From Pseudosulfitobacter pseudonitzschiae (GTDB lineage: Bacteria; Pseudomonadota; Alphaproteobacteria; Rhodobacterales; Rhodobacteraceae), in contig NZ_FQVP01000003.1 in NCBI RefSeq assembly GCF_900129395.1, positions 434,001 through 498,000 on the forward strand: a stretch of 64,000 nt of DNA, given 5' to 3'. Both the position numbers and the translations under genes were made by a program. Below the pieces are notes generated by a model. The model ran no database searches. It had not been told where the DNA came from and was given only the letters and a program-made list of their open reading frames with translations. Below are positions 45,739 to 54,769 of the stretch, one piece after another (the first letter of the stretch is position 1; the number at the start of each line of letters is the position of its first letter).

Positions 45739-45788
45739 CCGTTCAGGGCGCTCAGCGCCTTCGGGGTGTTTTGAGGAGAGCACATTCC

Positions 45789-47573
45789 ATGACCGATTTC
45801 ATTTCGACAAACGCGCCAGTGATCGCGATTGTCATTCTTATTGGCCTGTTCATCGCCTTCGCGCTGGAAAAATACCCCCCAGAAGTCACCGCCACCGTCG
45901 CCGCCGCTTTGTTCATTGTGCTGGGTCTGGTGCCGGGGGATCAGGTCATGGCGGCCTTTTCCAATTCGGCACCCATCACCATCGGGGCAATGTTCATCAT
46001 TTCCGGGGCGTTGGTGCGCACCGGGGTGCTGGATGCCATGGCCCATCTGGTGATCGGACGGGCGCAAAGCAGGCCAATCCTGGCCATCGCCATCTTTCTT
46101 GCCGCAACGGTCGCGGCGTCGGCCTTTATGAACAACACACCCGTGGTGCTGGTGCTGATCCCCGTGGTGATCCGGCTTGCGCACAGCCTCGGGTTTGCGC
46201 CCACGCGCCTGCTGATCCCTCTGTCCTATGCGGCCATCCTGGGGGGCACCTGTACGCTGATCGGCACCTCGACCAACATTCTGGTGGACGGCATCGCGCG
46301 CGAGGGCGGGCTTGAAGCATTCTCGATTTTCGAAATTGCCCCCGTGGGCCTTACCGTAGCCATCGTCGGCAGCGTCACGATGCTGGTTCTGGGTAAGTTC
46401 CTTCTGCCTGAGCGCGGACAAAAAGGGATCGAAGCAGAAGCCAGCGAAACCGTGTTCCTGTCGGAAATCACCGTGCTGCCAAATTTTCCCGGCGTTGATC
46501 AGCCCCTGGGCACATTGGTTGAATTCCAGCGTCCGGGCATCCGGATCACCGGCGTGCGCAAGGCGGGTGTCATCAGCCGAAACGACCTGGACGCCTACGT
46601 CATCCAGAAAGGCGAGGTGGTCATTGTCCAGGCAACCACGTCCGAACTGCTGACACTGGCCGAGATCAAGGGGCTGCGCGTTGGGCTGCGCCGTTCGGTC
46701 GAACTTGAGCCGGGCGCGGATGTGCAGATCGTCGAAGCCATCCTTGCGCCCTCGCGCTGGCACACAGGGGTGCGAATCTCCGATCTGGCTCTGGGCCGCA
46801 GGGCCGGGGTGCGGGTGCTCGGGGCTTTCCGGCACGGGCATATTCCCGGCTCGGACCTCAGCAGCGTGCGCTTGCGCCCCTCGGACAAGCTGTTGCTGGA
46901 AGGCAGCGCCGAAGGCTTTGCCGAACTTGCTCGTTCAGGTGACGCGGTGTCGATCACCGAACCCAGTGCACGCGCGTTCCGGCGGCGTCAGGCCCCTGTG
47001 GCAATTGCGGCGTTGGTGGCCATCGTGGCGCTGGCGGCGCTGAACGTCATGCCCATCGGCCTGTTGGCGTTGGTCGGGGTGGCGGGCATCCTGCTGCTGC
47101 GCTGCATTGACGGCGACGAGGCATGGGCGTCAATCGACGGGTCGATCCTTGTTCTGATCTTCGCAATGCTGATCATCGGTGCGGGGCTTGAAACGACAGG
47201 CGCGGTTGAACTGATCGTGTCGGTGCTGGAACCCTACCTGTCCGGTTTGCCACCGCTGGCGACGCTGTTCGCAGTCTACTTCATTGCCTCGATCCTGACC
47301 GAAACCGTGACAAATAACGCGGTGGCGGTGGTGTTTACGCCCATCGTCATCTCGCTGGCCACGCAACTGGGCATCGATCCGCGTCCCTTCGTGGTCGCGG
47401 TGATGTTCGCAGCAAGCGCCAGCTTTGCCACACCCATCGGCTACCAGACCAACACGCTGGTGTACGGTGCGGGGAACTACAAGTTCGTCGACTTTCTGAA
47501 AATCGGGGTGCCGATGAACCTGATCGTGGGTATCACCTCGGTCCTGACCATCAGTATATTCTTCCCCCTTTAA
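45789..47573 (+). CDS. SLC13-family anion permease with two RCK_C/TrkA-C domains
   Basis: A 594-residue inner-membrane transporter. Hydrophobic helices fill residues 10-200 and 405-594; between them (about 205-385) are two soluble RCK_C-type repeats (PLGTLVEFQRPGIRITGVRK and VRISDLALGRRAGVRVLGAF with SSVRLRPSDKLLLEGS). The signature MNNTPVVLVLIPVVIRLAHS with GTSTNILVDG and ILTETVTNNAVAVVFTP with ATPIGYQTNT marks the divalent anion/sodium symporter group, including sulfate or dicarboxylate transporters. ATG 45789 was preferred over TTG 45771, which lies on the GAGGAG. Confidence 0.92.
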   Translation: MTDFISTNAPVIAIVILIGLFIAFALEKYPPEVTATVAAALFIVLGLVPGDQVMAAFSNSAPITIGAMFIISGALVRTGVLDAMAHLVIGRAQSRPILAIAIFLAATVAASAFMNNTPVVLVLIPVVIRLAHSLGFAPTRLLIPLSYAAILGGTCTLIGTSTNILVDGIAREGGLEAFSIFEIAPVGLTVAIVGSVTMLVLGKFLLPERGQKGIEAEASETVFLSEITVLPNFPGVDQPLGTLVEFQRPGIRITGVRKAGVISRNDLDAYVIQKGEVVIVQATTSELLTLAEIKGLRVGLRRSVELEPGADVQIVEAILAPSRWHTGVRISDLALGRRAGVRVLGAFRHGHIPGSDLSSVRLRPSDKLLLEGSAEGFAELARSGDAVSITEPSARAFRRRQAPVAIAALVAIVALAALNVMPIGLLALVGVAGILLLRCIDGDEAWASIDGSILVLIFAMLIIGAGLETTGAVELIVSVLEPYLSGLPPLATLFAVYFIASILTETVTNNAVAVVFTPIVISLATQLGIDPRPFVVAVMFAASASFATPIGYQTNTLVYGAGNYKFVDFLKIGVPMNLIVGITSVLTISIFFPL

Positions 47574-47711
47574 GAGCATTTGGGGGTGCGCATGGCAGCG
47601 CACCCCGGCAAAAGCCCGCCAGTTACCAGTTTTCTGCCTGTTTGGCCCAAGCTTCGTTTGCAAATCTGCGACGATGCTCTATTCACACAACCAACAAGAA
47701 AAAGCAGGCAT

Positions 47712-48746
47712 ATGCCAGAATTCCAAGATCCCACTTCGCAGCAAACTGAAACACGGGCAGCGCGGGAGTGGGTTAAAATCCTTTCCCAATACCGCGAACC
47801 CAACGTCATGCGCAGCGTCTACGAGCTGGTCGTGACCGTCGGTCCGTTCCTGACCCTGTGGGTCCTGGCATGGTGGGCGATGTCGGTCAGCTATTGGCTG
47901 ACGCTGACCCTGTCATTGTGCAATGCAGCGTTCATCCTGCGCCTGTTTGCCATCCAGCACGACTGTGGACACGGGGCGTTCTTCAACAACCGCACCGCCA
48001 GCGACTGGCTGGGGCGGGTGCTGGGGGTGCTGACGCTGACGCCCTATGACGTCTGGCGGCGCACGCACTCCATCCACCACAGCGCATCTGGCAATCTGGG
48101 CCGTCGCGGCATCGGTGACGTGCACACGCTGACGGTGGCGGAATACAGCGCGCTCGGCCCGCTGATGCGCTTTCACTACCGCGTGTACCGGCATCCTGTC
48201 GTGCTGTTCGGTCTGGGGCCGGGGTATCTGTTCTTTTTGCAGAACCGGATACCGCTGGGACTGATGAACAAGGCGCGGTACTGGTTCAGCGCCATGTGCA
48301 CCAATGCCGTGATCCTGTGCGCCCTGGGTCTGATCCTGTATTTCGGCGGGCTGATGCCGATCCTGCTGATTTTCCTGCCCTCGACCCTGCTGGCCGCGAC
48401 GGCGGGCGTGTGGCTTTTTTATGTACAGCATCAGTTCGAGACGACCCATTGGGCGGCCGAAGAAGACTGGACCCTGCACGAGGCGGCGCTGCATGGCAGT
48501 TCGCACTATGTGCTGCCCGGCTGGCTGCAATGGCTCAGCGCCAATATCGGCATTCACCACATCCACCACGTGCACAGCCGCATACCGTTCTACCGGCTGC
48601 CCGAAGTGCTGCGCGACCATGTCGAATTGGCCATCAGCAACCGCATGACCATTGGTGAAAGCCTGCGCAACGCGCGGCTGCACCTGTGGGATGAACAAAG
48701 CAAACGGCTGCTGTCTTTTGCCCAGTTCCGGGCGTTGCAGCGGTAG
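47712..48746 (+). CDS. Membrane fatty acid desaturase (delta-12/omega-6-like)
   Basis: A 344-residue di-iron desaturase of the inner membrane. The three histidine boxes are HDCGHGA (about residue 88), HSIHH (about 123) and HIHHVH (about 284), with four or so hydrophobic segments between. It resembles omega-6-type desaturases acting on membrane lipids; related carotenoid enzymes share the fold, so the substrate is not firm. The start at 47712 (MPEFQDPTSQQ) is preferred to an upstream frame lacking similarity. Confidence 0.88.
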   Translation: MPEFQDPTSQQTETRAAREWVKILSQYREPNVMRSVYELVVTVGPFLTLWVLAWWAMSVSYWLTLTLSLCNAAFILRLFAIQHDCGHGAFFNNRTASDWLGRVLGVLTLTPYDVWRRTHSIHHSASGNLGRRGIGDVHTLTVAEYSALGPLMRFHYRVYRHPVVLFGLGPGYLFFLQNRIPLGLMNKARYWFSAMCTNAVILCALGLILYFGGLMPILLIFLPSTLLAATAGVWLFYVQHQFETTHWAAEEDWTLHEAALHGSSHYVLPGWLQWLSANIGIHHIHHVHSRIPFYRLPEVLRDHVELAISNRMTIGESLRNARLHLWDEQSKRLLSFAQFRALQR

Positions 48747-48750
48747 CAGA

Positions 48751-49437
48751 TCAGTCTGATCGGTCGGTGCCTATCGTGTTCAGATAGTCCTGAATTGTCT
48801 TGCCCGCCTCGGGCTTGAACAATTGCCCCGTGCGCACGCAGGCGGTGATCCGATCAATGCGGAATGCGCGAAATGCGTCTCTGAGCTCGCACCATGTGCT
48901 GAGCGTCCAGACCTGACCCCAATATTCAATTTGCAGCGGTCGCACGGTTCGTGTGGTCGTGGTGTCGTCCAGCGCGTGATAGGTGATGCGCAACCGCTCG
49001 CCCGCACGTATGGCGGTGCGGATCGTGGGCATGTGTTTGAACCCAAGCTGCGCCTGCGCCAGCGGATAGACGCCAAACCCCCAACTTTTCGGAGTGCTGC
49101 GGCGGTTCGACGCCGTTTCGGCCACCTTGGCCAACAGGGTTCTGGACGCGGCTTGCAACTCTTCATCTGCGGCCCGCGCGACGATGGCCATGCCAAGGTG
49201 CAATGCTTCCAGCTCGGCCATGGACAGGGTCATCGGCGGCAGGAAGACCGGCTCGCGCAAAAGATACCCGACGCCCCGCTCTCCTTCCAGCGGCACGCCA
49301 GAGGCGACAAGCGTGTCCATATCGCGGTAGACCGTTCTGACCGATACGCCAAGCGCCTGCGCGATGTCGCGCGCAAGGTGCAGACGACCGTCACGAATGA
49401 TCTCGATGATTTCCGAAAGCCGGTCGCTGCGCCTCAT
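48751..49437 (-). CDS. YafY-type transcriptional regulator (HTH and WYL domains)
   Basis: A 228-residue regulator. Residues 1-60 form a winged helix-turn-helix (RRSDRLSEIIEIIRDGRLHL, DIAQALGVSVRTVYRDMDTL), and residues about 135-205 form a WYL domain (RITYHALDDTTTTRTVRPLQ, EYWGQVWTLSTWCELRDAFR). Such proteins sense nucleic acid ligands or small molecules. It follows the 101-residue gene on the same strand by 13 nt, so the two form an operon. Confidence 0.93.
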   Translation of the reverse strand: MRRSDRLSEIIEIIRDGRLHLARDIAQALGVSVRTVYRDMDTLVASGVPLEGERGVGYLLREPVFLPPMTLSMAELEALHLGMAIVARAADEELQAASRTLLAKVAETASNRRSTPKSWGFGVYPLAQAQLGFKHMPTIRTAIRAGERLRITYHALDDTTTTRTVRPLQIEYWGQVWTLSTWCELRDAFRAFRIDRITACVRTGQLFKPEAGKTIQDYLNTIGTDRSD

Positions 49438-49450
49438 GGTGTCCTTTGCG

Positions 49451-49756
49451 TCAGTTGACCGATACTTCCAGCTCGGTGTGGGTCATGGTGACTGTCGGTC
49501 CGTCAATGGCGGACAGGAAGGGGCGGTTGCCCTCGGGGGCGCCGATGCCCGCTGCCGCAGCTTTGGCGGCGTCCATGTCCTGCCATTCGATGTGTTCGAT
49601 CCACAGACCGTCAGCGTTGTAGGACAAACGGCGGGCGATGAACCCTGTGCACCCCGAGACATACGCGTTCATGGCGGTCGCAGATTTGGCAAAGTCGGCG
49701 GGTTTTACACCGTCTTTAAGGCGGAAGGTGACGGTTTCGATGATGTGTTTGGTCAT
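49451..49756 (-). CDS. Small dimeric alpha/beta-barrel protein (antibiotic-biosynthesis-monooxygenase-like)
   Basis: A 101-residue protein starting MTKHIIETVTFRLKDGVKPA, followed by NAYVSGCTGFIARRLSYNAD and WIEHIEWQDMDAAKAAAAGI. The order beta-alpha-beta-beta with a tryptophan-bearing strand suggests the ferredoxin-like dimeric barrel seen in ABM- or EthD-type proteins. No catalytic residue is obvious. It is co-directional with the downstream WYL regulator and may be its target or ligand-modifying partner. Function unknown. Confidence 0.7.
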   Translation of the reverse strand: MTKHIIETVTFRLKDGVKPADFAKSATAMNAYVSGCTGFIARRLSYNADGLWIEHIEWQDMDAAKAAAAGIGAPEGNRPFLSAIDGPTVTMTHTELEVSVN

Positions 49757-49855
49757 GACAGGCTCCTTATGTCTTTGTACTTGGTCCTGCCGTGATAGGC
49801 GAGAACAACTGACAAAACCTGTCAGTTGAGGTTGGCCGGGTCGGATTTGGCGGCT

Positions 49856-50443
49856 TCAGGATTTGTAGTCAAACTGCGGGAACACATCGAAGATTTGCAG
49901 GTGTTTCATTTCGCCCTTGTTCAGCTTGCCGGATGCGGTCAACTGGGCAAAGCCGTGCACCATGCTCCAGTGCATGACCTGCGCACGCAGCGCGGCGTCG
50001 GGGGCGTCGGACTTGTCCCAGATCAGCCCTTCCGACACGTCGCACAGCACCGCAAAGCAACGGCCCGCATGGTGCAGCAGGTCCGGGTCGTCGCCGTTGG
50101 TGCGCTGGGGCGAGAACATCAGTTCGAACAGGCCGGGGTTTTGCCTGGCAAACTCGACATAGCCGCCCATGGCCGCCTGCCTGCGGTCTGCGCGTGACGC
50201 ATCCGGGGGCAGGCCGGTCTGCATGGTTTCGGTCAGGCGTTGGTAGCCGCGCGCGGCGATGGCGGACATCAGTCCCGCGAGGTTTCCAAAGTGGTTCTTG
50301 GGCGCTGTGTGGCTGACGCCCGCGCGGAGGGCACAGGCCCTCAGGGTCAGGTCGGCCAGGCCCTGCTGGTTCAGGATATCCAGCCCCGCCTGAACAAGGG
50401 CCTCTTTCAGATTGCCGTGGTGATATGTGCTTTGATCGGTCAT
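49856..50443 (-). CDS. TetR/AcrR family regulator
   Basis: A 195-residue repressor. The N-terminal helix-turn-helix spans residues about 12-57 (NLKEALVQAGLDILNQQGLA, TLRACALRAGVSHTAPKNHF). The C-terminal part (about 75-190) includes FARQNPGLFELMFSPQRT, which is typical of the WHG/TetR_C ligand-binding group. It is divergent from an SDR gene, and two identical 13-bp palindromes lie between them (50466-50478 and 50518-50530), almost certainly its operators. Confidence 0.93.
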   Translation of the reverse strand: MTDQSTYHHGNLKEALVQAGLDILNQQGLADLTLRACALRAGVSHTAPKNHFGNLAGLMSAIAARGYQRLTETMQTGLPPDASRADRRQAAMGGYVEFARQNPGLFELMFSPQRTNGDDPDLLHHAGRCFAVLCDVSEGLIWDKSDAPDAALRAQVMHWSMVHGFAQLTASGKLNKGEMKHLQIFDVFPQFDYKS

Positions 50444-50465
50444 GGCGGCATCATCCGCCAGATTG

Positions 50466-50533
50466 TTTACAGTGTAAATATCTGTTGACGGGCTTGGGGA
50501 TTTGATGGCAGCGTATATTTACACTGTAAATAT
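50466..50533. promoter_or_regulatory. Pair of TetR operators and SDR promoter
   Basis: TTTACAGTGTAAA (50466-50478) and TTTACACTGTAAA (50518-50530) are the same site in opposite orientation, each with 6-bp arms around one base; the second extends to the 19-bp palindrome ATATTTACACTGTAAATAT (50515-50533). Their centres are 52 bp apart, five helical turns. A promoter for the SDR, TTGATG (50502) and TGTAAA (50525) with 17-nt spacing, overlaps the second operator. Confidence 0.85.
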
Positions 50534-50553
50534 TTTTTGCACCGGAGCCCCCC

Positions 50554-51549
50554 GTGTCCCATACACCGCACCCTACCAAATATTACGATGACCTTGCCCG
50601 AAGCTTTCCGTCGATGTCGGGAAAGGTGGTGATGATCACCGGCTGTACTTCGGGAATGGGGCTGGTTCTGGCGCAGACCTGTGCGGGTCTGGGCGCGCAG
50701 GTCGTGATGCTGAACCGTCCGTCGCCGCGTGCGGATGCGGCGCTGAATGGGGTGTTGGATGCGGGCGGTGACGCGGTCCTGGTGCCGTGCGATCTGTCCA
50801 GTTTCGACAGTGTCCGCGCGGCGGGTGCGACCTTGCGCCGGGACTTTGGCGATCAGGGCTGTGATGTATTGTGCAACAACGCGGGCATCATGGGCGTGGC
50901 GGACAAGGCGACCGAGGACGGTTTCGATGTGCAGATGCAGGCGAACCATCTGTCGCATTTCCTGCTCACGCATGAGGTGTGGCCGCTGTTGGAAACCGCC
51001 GGGGCACAGCGGGGCGAGGCGCGGGTGGTCAACCATTCATCGGGCGCACGGGGCAAGCCGGGGCGGCCATTGCATGCGAAGTACCTGGCACGCAACGGCG
51101 GCAATCTGGGGGGCGACGGTTGGCCAGGGCTGGCGAAATGGACACGCTACCAGCAGTCAAAGCTGGCGAACCTCATGTTCACTTACGCATTGGACGACCG
51201 CGCAAGGCAGCGCCCCGACAACAAGGTCAAGGCGCTGTGCGCGCATCCGGGACCGGCGGATTCAGGGTTGCAAGGCAAGACGACACAGGCGGGCGGGGAC
51301 CGCTGGCTGGACCGGTTTATCCTGGGGCAAGCGTTGAAATATGCACAGTCGGTCGAGGACGGCACCAGCGGCATTGCGCGGTGCTGTTGCGAGGCGGACG
51401 TGCAAAGCGGTGCGTTTTACGGACCGAACGGGCCGCATCGGACGGGACCAGCGGTGTTGCTGCCGCCCGAGCGGAACCCGGCGAACGAGGCGCTGATCTG
51501 GGAAGAGAGTTTGAAGGCAACCGGGATCACTGACTTCTTCAAGCCTTAG
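50554..51549 (+). CDS. Short-chain dehydrogenase/reductase (retinol-dehydrogenase-like)
   Basis: A 331-residue NAD(P)-dependent oxidoreductase. The cofactor motif VVMITGCTSGMGLVLAQT, NNAGIMG, catalytic Ser in VNHSSGARGK and the Tyr-x3-Lys WTRYQQSKLANLMF are complete. Its length and pattern fit the WWOX/retinol-dehydrogenase-like SDRs. It starts with GTG after CGGAG. The two TetR-type operators upstream show that it is controlled by the divergent regulator. Substrate unknown. Confidence 0.92.
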   Translation: MSHTPHPTKYYDDLARSFPSMSGKVVMITGCTSGMGLVLAQTCAGLGAQVVMLNRPSPRADAALNGVLDAGGDAVLVPCDLSSFDSVRAAGATLRRDFGDQGCDVLCNNAGIMGVADKATEDGFDVQMQANHLSHFLLTHEVWPLLETAGAQRGEARVVNHSSGARGKPGRPLHAKYLARNGGNLGGDGWPGLAKWTRYQQSKLANLMFTYALDDRARQRPDNKVKALCAHPGPADSGLQGKTTQAGGDRWLDRFILGQALKYAQSVEDGTSGIARCCCEADVQSGAFYGPNGPHRTGPAVLLPPERNPANEALIWEESLKATGITDFFKP

Positions 51550-51603
51550 AGGATGAACACTAACGCGCAGCACCGTTACCCGGCGTGACAACGTACTGAA
51601 ATG

Positions 51604-51631
51604 AAAAGGGCACCCCGAAGGATGCCCTTTT
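51604..51631. terminator. Bidirectional terminator between the SDR and fadB
   Basis: AAAAGGGCA (51604-51612) and TGCCCTTTT (51623-51631) form a perfect 9-bp stem with A- and T-runs on both sides, located between convergent stop codons. Confidence 0.85.
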
Positions 51632-51653
51632 GCGTTTCTGTATGGCTTTGGCC

Positions 51654-53858
51654 TCAGGCCGCAGCCGCTTCAGCCTTGGGGCCAAACCGGCCATAGAAGG
51701 TCTGGTTCTTCTCGGCCATCTCGCGCAGCAGGGCAGGGCATTCGAACCGGTCCCCGAACTTTTCCTGCAACTGGTCACAGCGTTCCGCCGCATAGGGCGT
51801 GCCCAGAATATCCAGCCAGCTGAACGGGCCACCCGACCACGGCGCAAAGCCCCAGCCCAGGATCGCGCCCACGTCGCCCTCGCGGATGTCTTCCAGAACG
51901 CCCTCTTCCAGCGCACGGACCGCTTCCAGCACCTGCGCGAACATCAGACGTTCCTGCACTTCGATCAGGTCGGGCTGTTCTTCGGCCAGCGGGTATTTGT
52001 CGTGGATGCCTTTCCAGTATCCCAGACGCTTGCCGTTTTCGTCATAGTCGAAATAGCCCGCCTTGGACTTGCGCCCCAAACGGCCCTTGTCTTCCATCCA
52101 CACGATCAGGTTGTCGGCCTCGGAGCCGGGATAGGCGTTGCCCATCGCAGCCTTGGTCGCCTTCATGATGCGCACGGCCAAATCGACCGAGGTTTCGTCG
52201 CCCAGCTGGATCGGCCCCACGGGGAACCCCAGTTGCTGTGCGGCATGGTCGATCAGCACCGGTGCCACGCCTTCGGTGACCATCCGCGTGGCTTCGTTGC
52301 CATAGGGGATGATGCAGCGGTTGGCATAGAAGAACCGCGCGTCGTTGACCACGATCGGCGTTTTGCGGATCTGGCGCACGTAATCCAGCGCCTTGGCCAC
52401 AGCACGATCACCGGTTTCAGCCCCCTTGATGATCTCGACCAGCGCCATGCGTTCGACGGGCGAGAAGAAGTGAATGCCGATGAACTGCTCGGGACGCACC
52501 GACGCCTTGGCCAGATCCGAGATCGGCAAGGTCGAGGTGTTCGAGGCAAAGATGCACTCCTCGGGGATGATGGCCTCGACCTTCTTGGTCATCTCGGCCT
52601 TGACGCCGGGGTCTTCGAACACCGCCTCGATGATCAGATCACAGCCTTTGAGCAGCTCCAGATCCGGGGTCGCCGTGATCTGTGCCAGCAGCGCCTCTTT
52701 CTTCTCTTCGGTGGCTTTCTTGCGCGCGATGCCCTTGTCCATATAGCTGGCGGCATAGGCCTTGCCCTTGTCCGCCGCCGCTTGGTCGCGGTCGATCAGG
52801 ACAACTTCGATGCCCGCCTGTGCCGACACCAATGCGATGCCCGCACCCATCATGCCGGCGCCTAGAACGCCCAGCTTCTTGACGCGTTGGTCCGGCACGT
52901 CCTTGGGACGCACAGCCCCTTTTTCCAGGGCTTCCTTGTTCAGGAACAGCGACCGGATCATCGCGCCCGACGACGGGTTCATCAGGATGTTGGTGAACCA
53001 GCGTGCCTCGATCTTCAGCGCGGTGTCAAAGGGCACCAGCGCGCCTTCGTAAACTGCCGACAGCATTGCCTTGGCGGCAGGGAAAGCGCCCTTGGTCTTG
53101 CCGTTGACCATGGCGTTGGCACCGACAAAGTTCATGAAGCCCGCAGGATGATAGGGCGCTCCGCCCGGCATTTTATACCCCTTGCCATCCCAGGGTTTCA
53201 GAATGTCCGCGTCCTTGGCGTTCAGCACCCAGTCGCGGGCGGCGGCAACCGGATCATCCACCACTTCGTCGATCACACCGGCGGCCTTGGATTTGTCGGG
53301 GGACAGCATCTTTCCTTCCAGCAACAGCGATGACGCACCCAGCAGGCCCAGCTTGCGCACCAGACGGGTGGTGCCACCGGCCCCGGGGAAGATGCCGACC
53401 ATGATCTCGGGCAGGCCGATCTTGGCCTTGGGGTTGTTGGCCGCGAAAATGCGGTGCGTGGCCAAAGGCAGCTCCAGTCCAATGCCCGCCGCGGTGCCGG
53501 GCAAGGCGGCGGCGATGGGCTTGCCGCCCTTGTTGGTCTTGGCATCCATGCCCGCGCGCTCGATCTTGCGCAGCAGGCCGTGCATTTGCATCGTGCCTTC
53601 AAACAAACCCTTGGCCGGATCGTCGCCCGCGCTTTCCTTCATCTTGGCCAGCAGGTTCAGGTCCATGCCGCCCGCAAACGTGTCCTTGCCCGAAGTGATC
53701 ACGATCCCCTTGACCGCGTCATCGGCCAGCGCGTCGTCGACCAGATCGTTCAACTGGCCAAGCCCTTCGATGGACATGACGTTCATCGTCTTGTCCGCCA
53801 CGTCCCACGTGATGATCGCAACGCCGTCGGCGTCCTTCTTCATGGTGAAATCTGTCAT
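51654..53858 (-). CDS. fadB: Fatty acid oxidation multifunctional protein (enoyl-CoA hydratase / 3-hydroxyacyl-CoA dehydrogenase)
   Basis: Hydrates enoyl-CoA and oxidises the hydroxyacyl-CoA with NAD+. The 734 residues comprise a crotonase-type domain (1-about 200; catalytic Glu129 in GIGLELPLATH and Glu151 in PEIMVGIFPGAGG), then a Rossmann dehydrogenase (LGVLGAGMMGAGIALVSAQ at about 329-347; His in GIHFFSPVERM) and two C-terminal helical domains. The start at 53858 has GGGAG 7 nt upstream and forms an ATGA overlap with the upstream NTF2-like gene. FadJ-type is possible; the fadA nearby supports a FadAB complex. Confidence 0.95.
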   Translation of the reverse strand: MTDFTMKKDADGVAIITWDVADKTMNVMSIEGLGQLNDLVDDALADDAVKGIVITSGKDTFAGGMDLNLLAKMKESAGDDPAKGLFEGTMQMHGLLRKIERAGMDAKTNKGGKPIAAALPGTAAGIGLELPLATHRIFAANNPKAKIGLPEIMVGIFPGAGGTTRLVRKLGLLGASSLLLEGKMLSPDKSKAAGVIDEVVDDPVAAARDWVLNAKDADILKPWDGKGYKMPGGAPYHPAGFMNFVGANAMVNGKTKGAFPAAKAMLSAVYEGALVPFDTALKIEARWFTNILMNPSSGAMIRSLFLNKEALEKGAVRPKDVPDQRVKKLGVLGAGMMGAGIALVSAQAGIEVVLIDRDQAAADKGKAYAASYMDKGIARKKATEEKKEALLAQITATPDLELLKGCDLIIEAVFEDPGVKAEMTKKVEAIIPEECIFASNTSTLPISDLAKASVRPEQFIGIHFFSPVERMALVEIIKGAETGDRAVAKALDYVRQIRKTPIVVNDARFFYANRCIIPYGNEATRMVTEGVAPVLIDHAAQQLGFPVGPIQLGDETSVDLAVRIMKATKAAMGNAYPGSEADNLIVWMEDKGRLGRKSKAGYFDYDENGKRLGYWKGIHDKYPLAEEQPDLIEVQERLMFAQVLEAVRALEEGVLEDIREGDVGAILGWGFAPWSGGPFSWLDILGTPYAAERCDQLQEKFGDRFECPALLREMAEKNQTFYGRFGPKAEAAAA

Positions 53859-54766
53859 TTCTGGTCTCCCTTTTCTGGAGTGTAGTCCGGTGTGTTTTCC
53901 ATGTCGGCAGCACTTAGCGCCGACCAGTTCAAATGACCCAGGGCGCGCATCACGGTGGTGACGCGCCAAAGGCCGTTTTCCTTGCGCAGGGTCATCGAGG
54001 CATCCCAGGGCGGCACGACATGGTTGGTGCCGCGCATCATGTGCATCCGGTAGGTTCCGGTCATCTGATCGCCGCCGATGATTTCGGCGGTTTTGGCTTG
54101 CCGGATCATCTCGGTCACGCCATGGGTTTTGAAATCGCGCTGGTATTGTTCAAAGTCAGCGATGATCTGATCGGGCGTCTCAAAGCTTTCGACGCCCTGC
54201 CGGGTGACCAGATGCAATGGCAGCGACACGCAATTCAGCCAGCCCTGGACATCATTGCCGACAAAGGCGGCGCTGATCCGGTCAAGGATGGTCTGAAAGT
54301 TCTGCAACCGGTTCCTGGTCTCGGACCTGTCCTGGGCGGGGGCATCGAATTCCTCCTGTCGCAGCAACGGCCAATCCGCCGTGTGCAGGGATGAATCCGA
54401 AATCCCGACCTTCCAGACGTCGTCCTCGCGGAACAGCGACATGCGTGTCAGGTAGGGGGCCGCAGCATCGACATCGCCCCGGCGCAACCGCGTCGTGTGG
54501 TAACCCGAGATTTGCTGAGGCGAGATGAACTTGGCGGTGTCGCAACTGCGCAGATAACCGTCGATGCGCTGTTCGCTCAGCATGTCACGATAGCTGGTCA
54601 CGCCCTCCATGATGGATTGTCTGGACCGGTGCGTGGTGCAGCCATCCATCGTTTTCATCACGAACGGCAGGCGCGCGAGTGCGGCAAAACCTGCCGCGTC
54701 CCTGTCCACCACAGCCTGTGTCAGCTGTGCCAGAAGGTCCTGATATATCTCGCGCGCCGTGGCCAT
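53855..54766 (-). CDS. Tandem NTF2/SnoaL-like protein between fadA and fadB
   Basis: A 303-residue protein that appears to hold two SnoaL/NTF2-like halves: residues about 8-135 (DAAGFAALARLPFVMKTMDG, SREDDVW-like RMSLFREDDVWKVGISDSSL) and about 150-285 (FVGNDVQGWLNCVSLPLHLV, MTLRKENGLWRVTTVMRALG). The repeated pattern VxK/R-x-W-K/R-V is characteristic. It begins 3 nt after the fadA stop and its own stop overlaps the fadB start in ATGA. This placement suggests a role in beta-oxidation, as a subunit or isomerase-like helper, but no catalytic pair can be assigned. Confidence 0.75.
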   Translation of the reverse strand: MATAREIYQDLLAQLTQAVVDRDAAGFAALARLPFVMKTMDGCTTHRSRQSIMEGVTSYRDMLSEQRIDGYLRSCDTAKFISPQQISGYHTTRLRRGDVDAAAPYLTRMSLFREDDVWKVGISDSSLHTADWPLLRQEEFDAPAQDRSETRNRLQNFQTILDRISAAFVGNDVQGWLNCVSLPLHLVTRQGVESFETPDQIIADFEQYQRDFKTHGVTEMIRQAKTAEIIGGDQMTGTYRMHMMRGTNHVVPPWDASMTLRKENGLWRVTTVMRALGHLNWSALSAADMENTPDYTPEKGDQK

Positions 54767-54769
54767 GCG

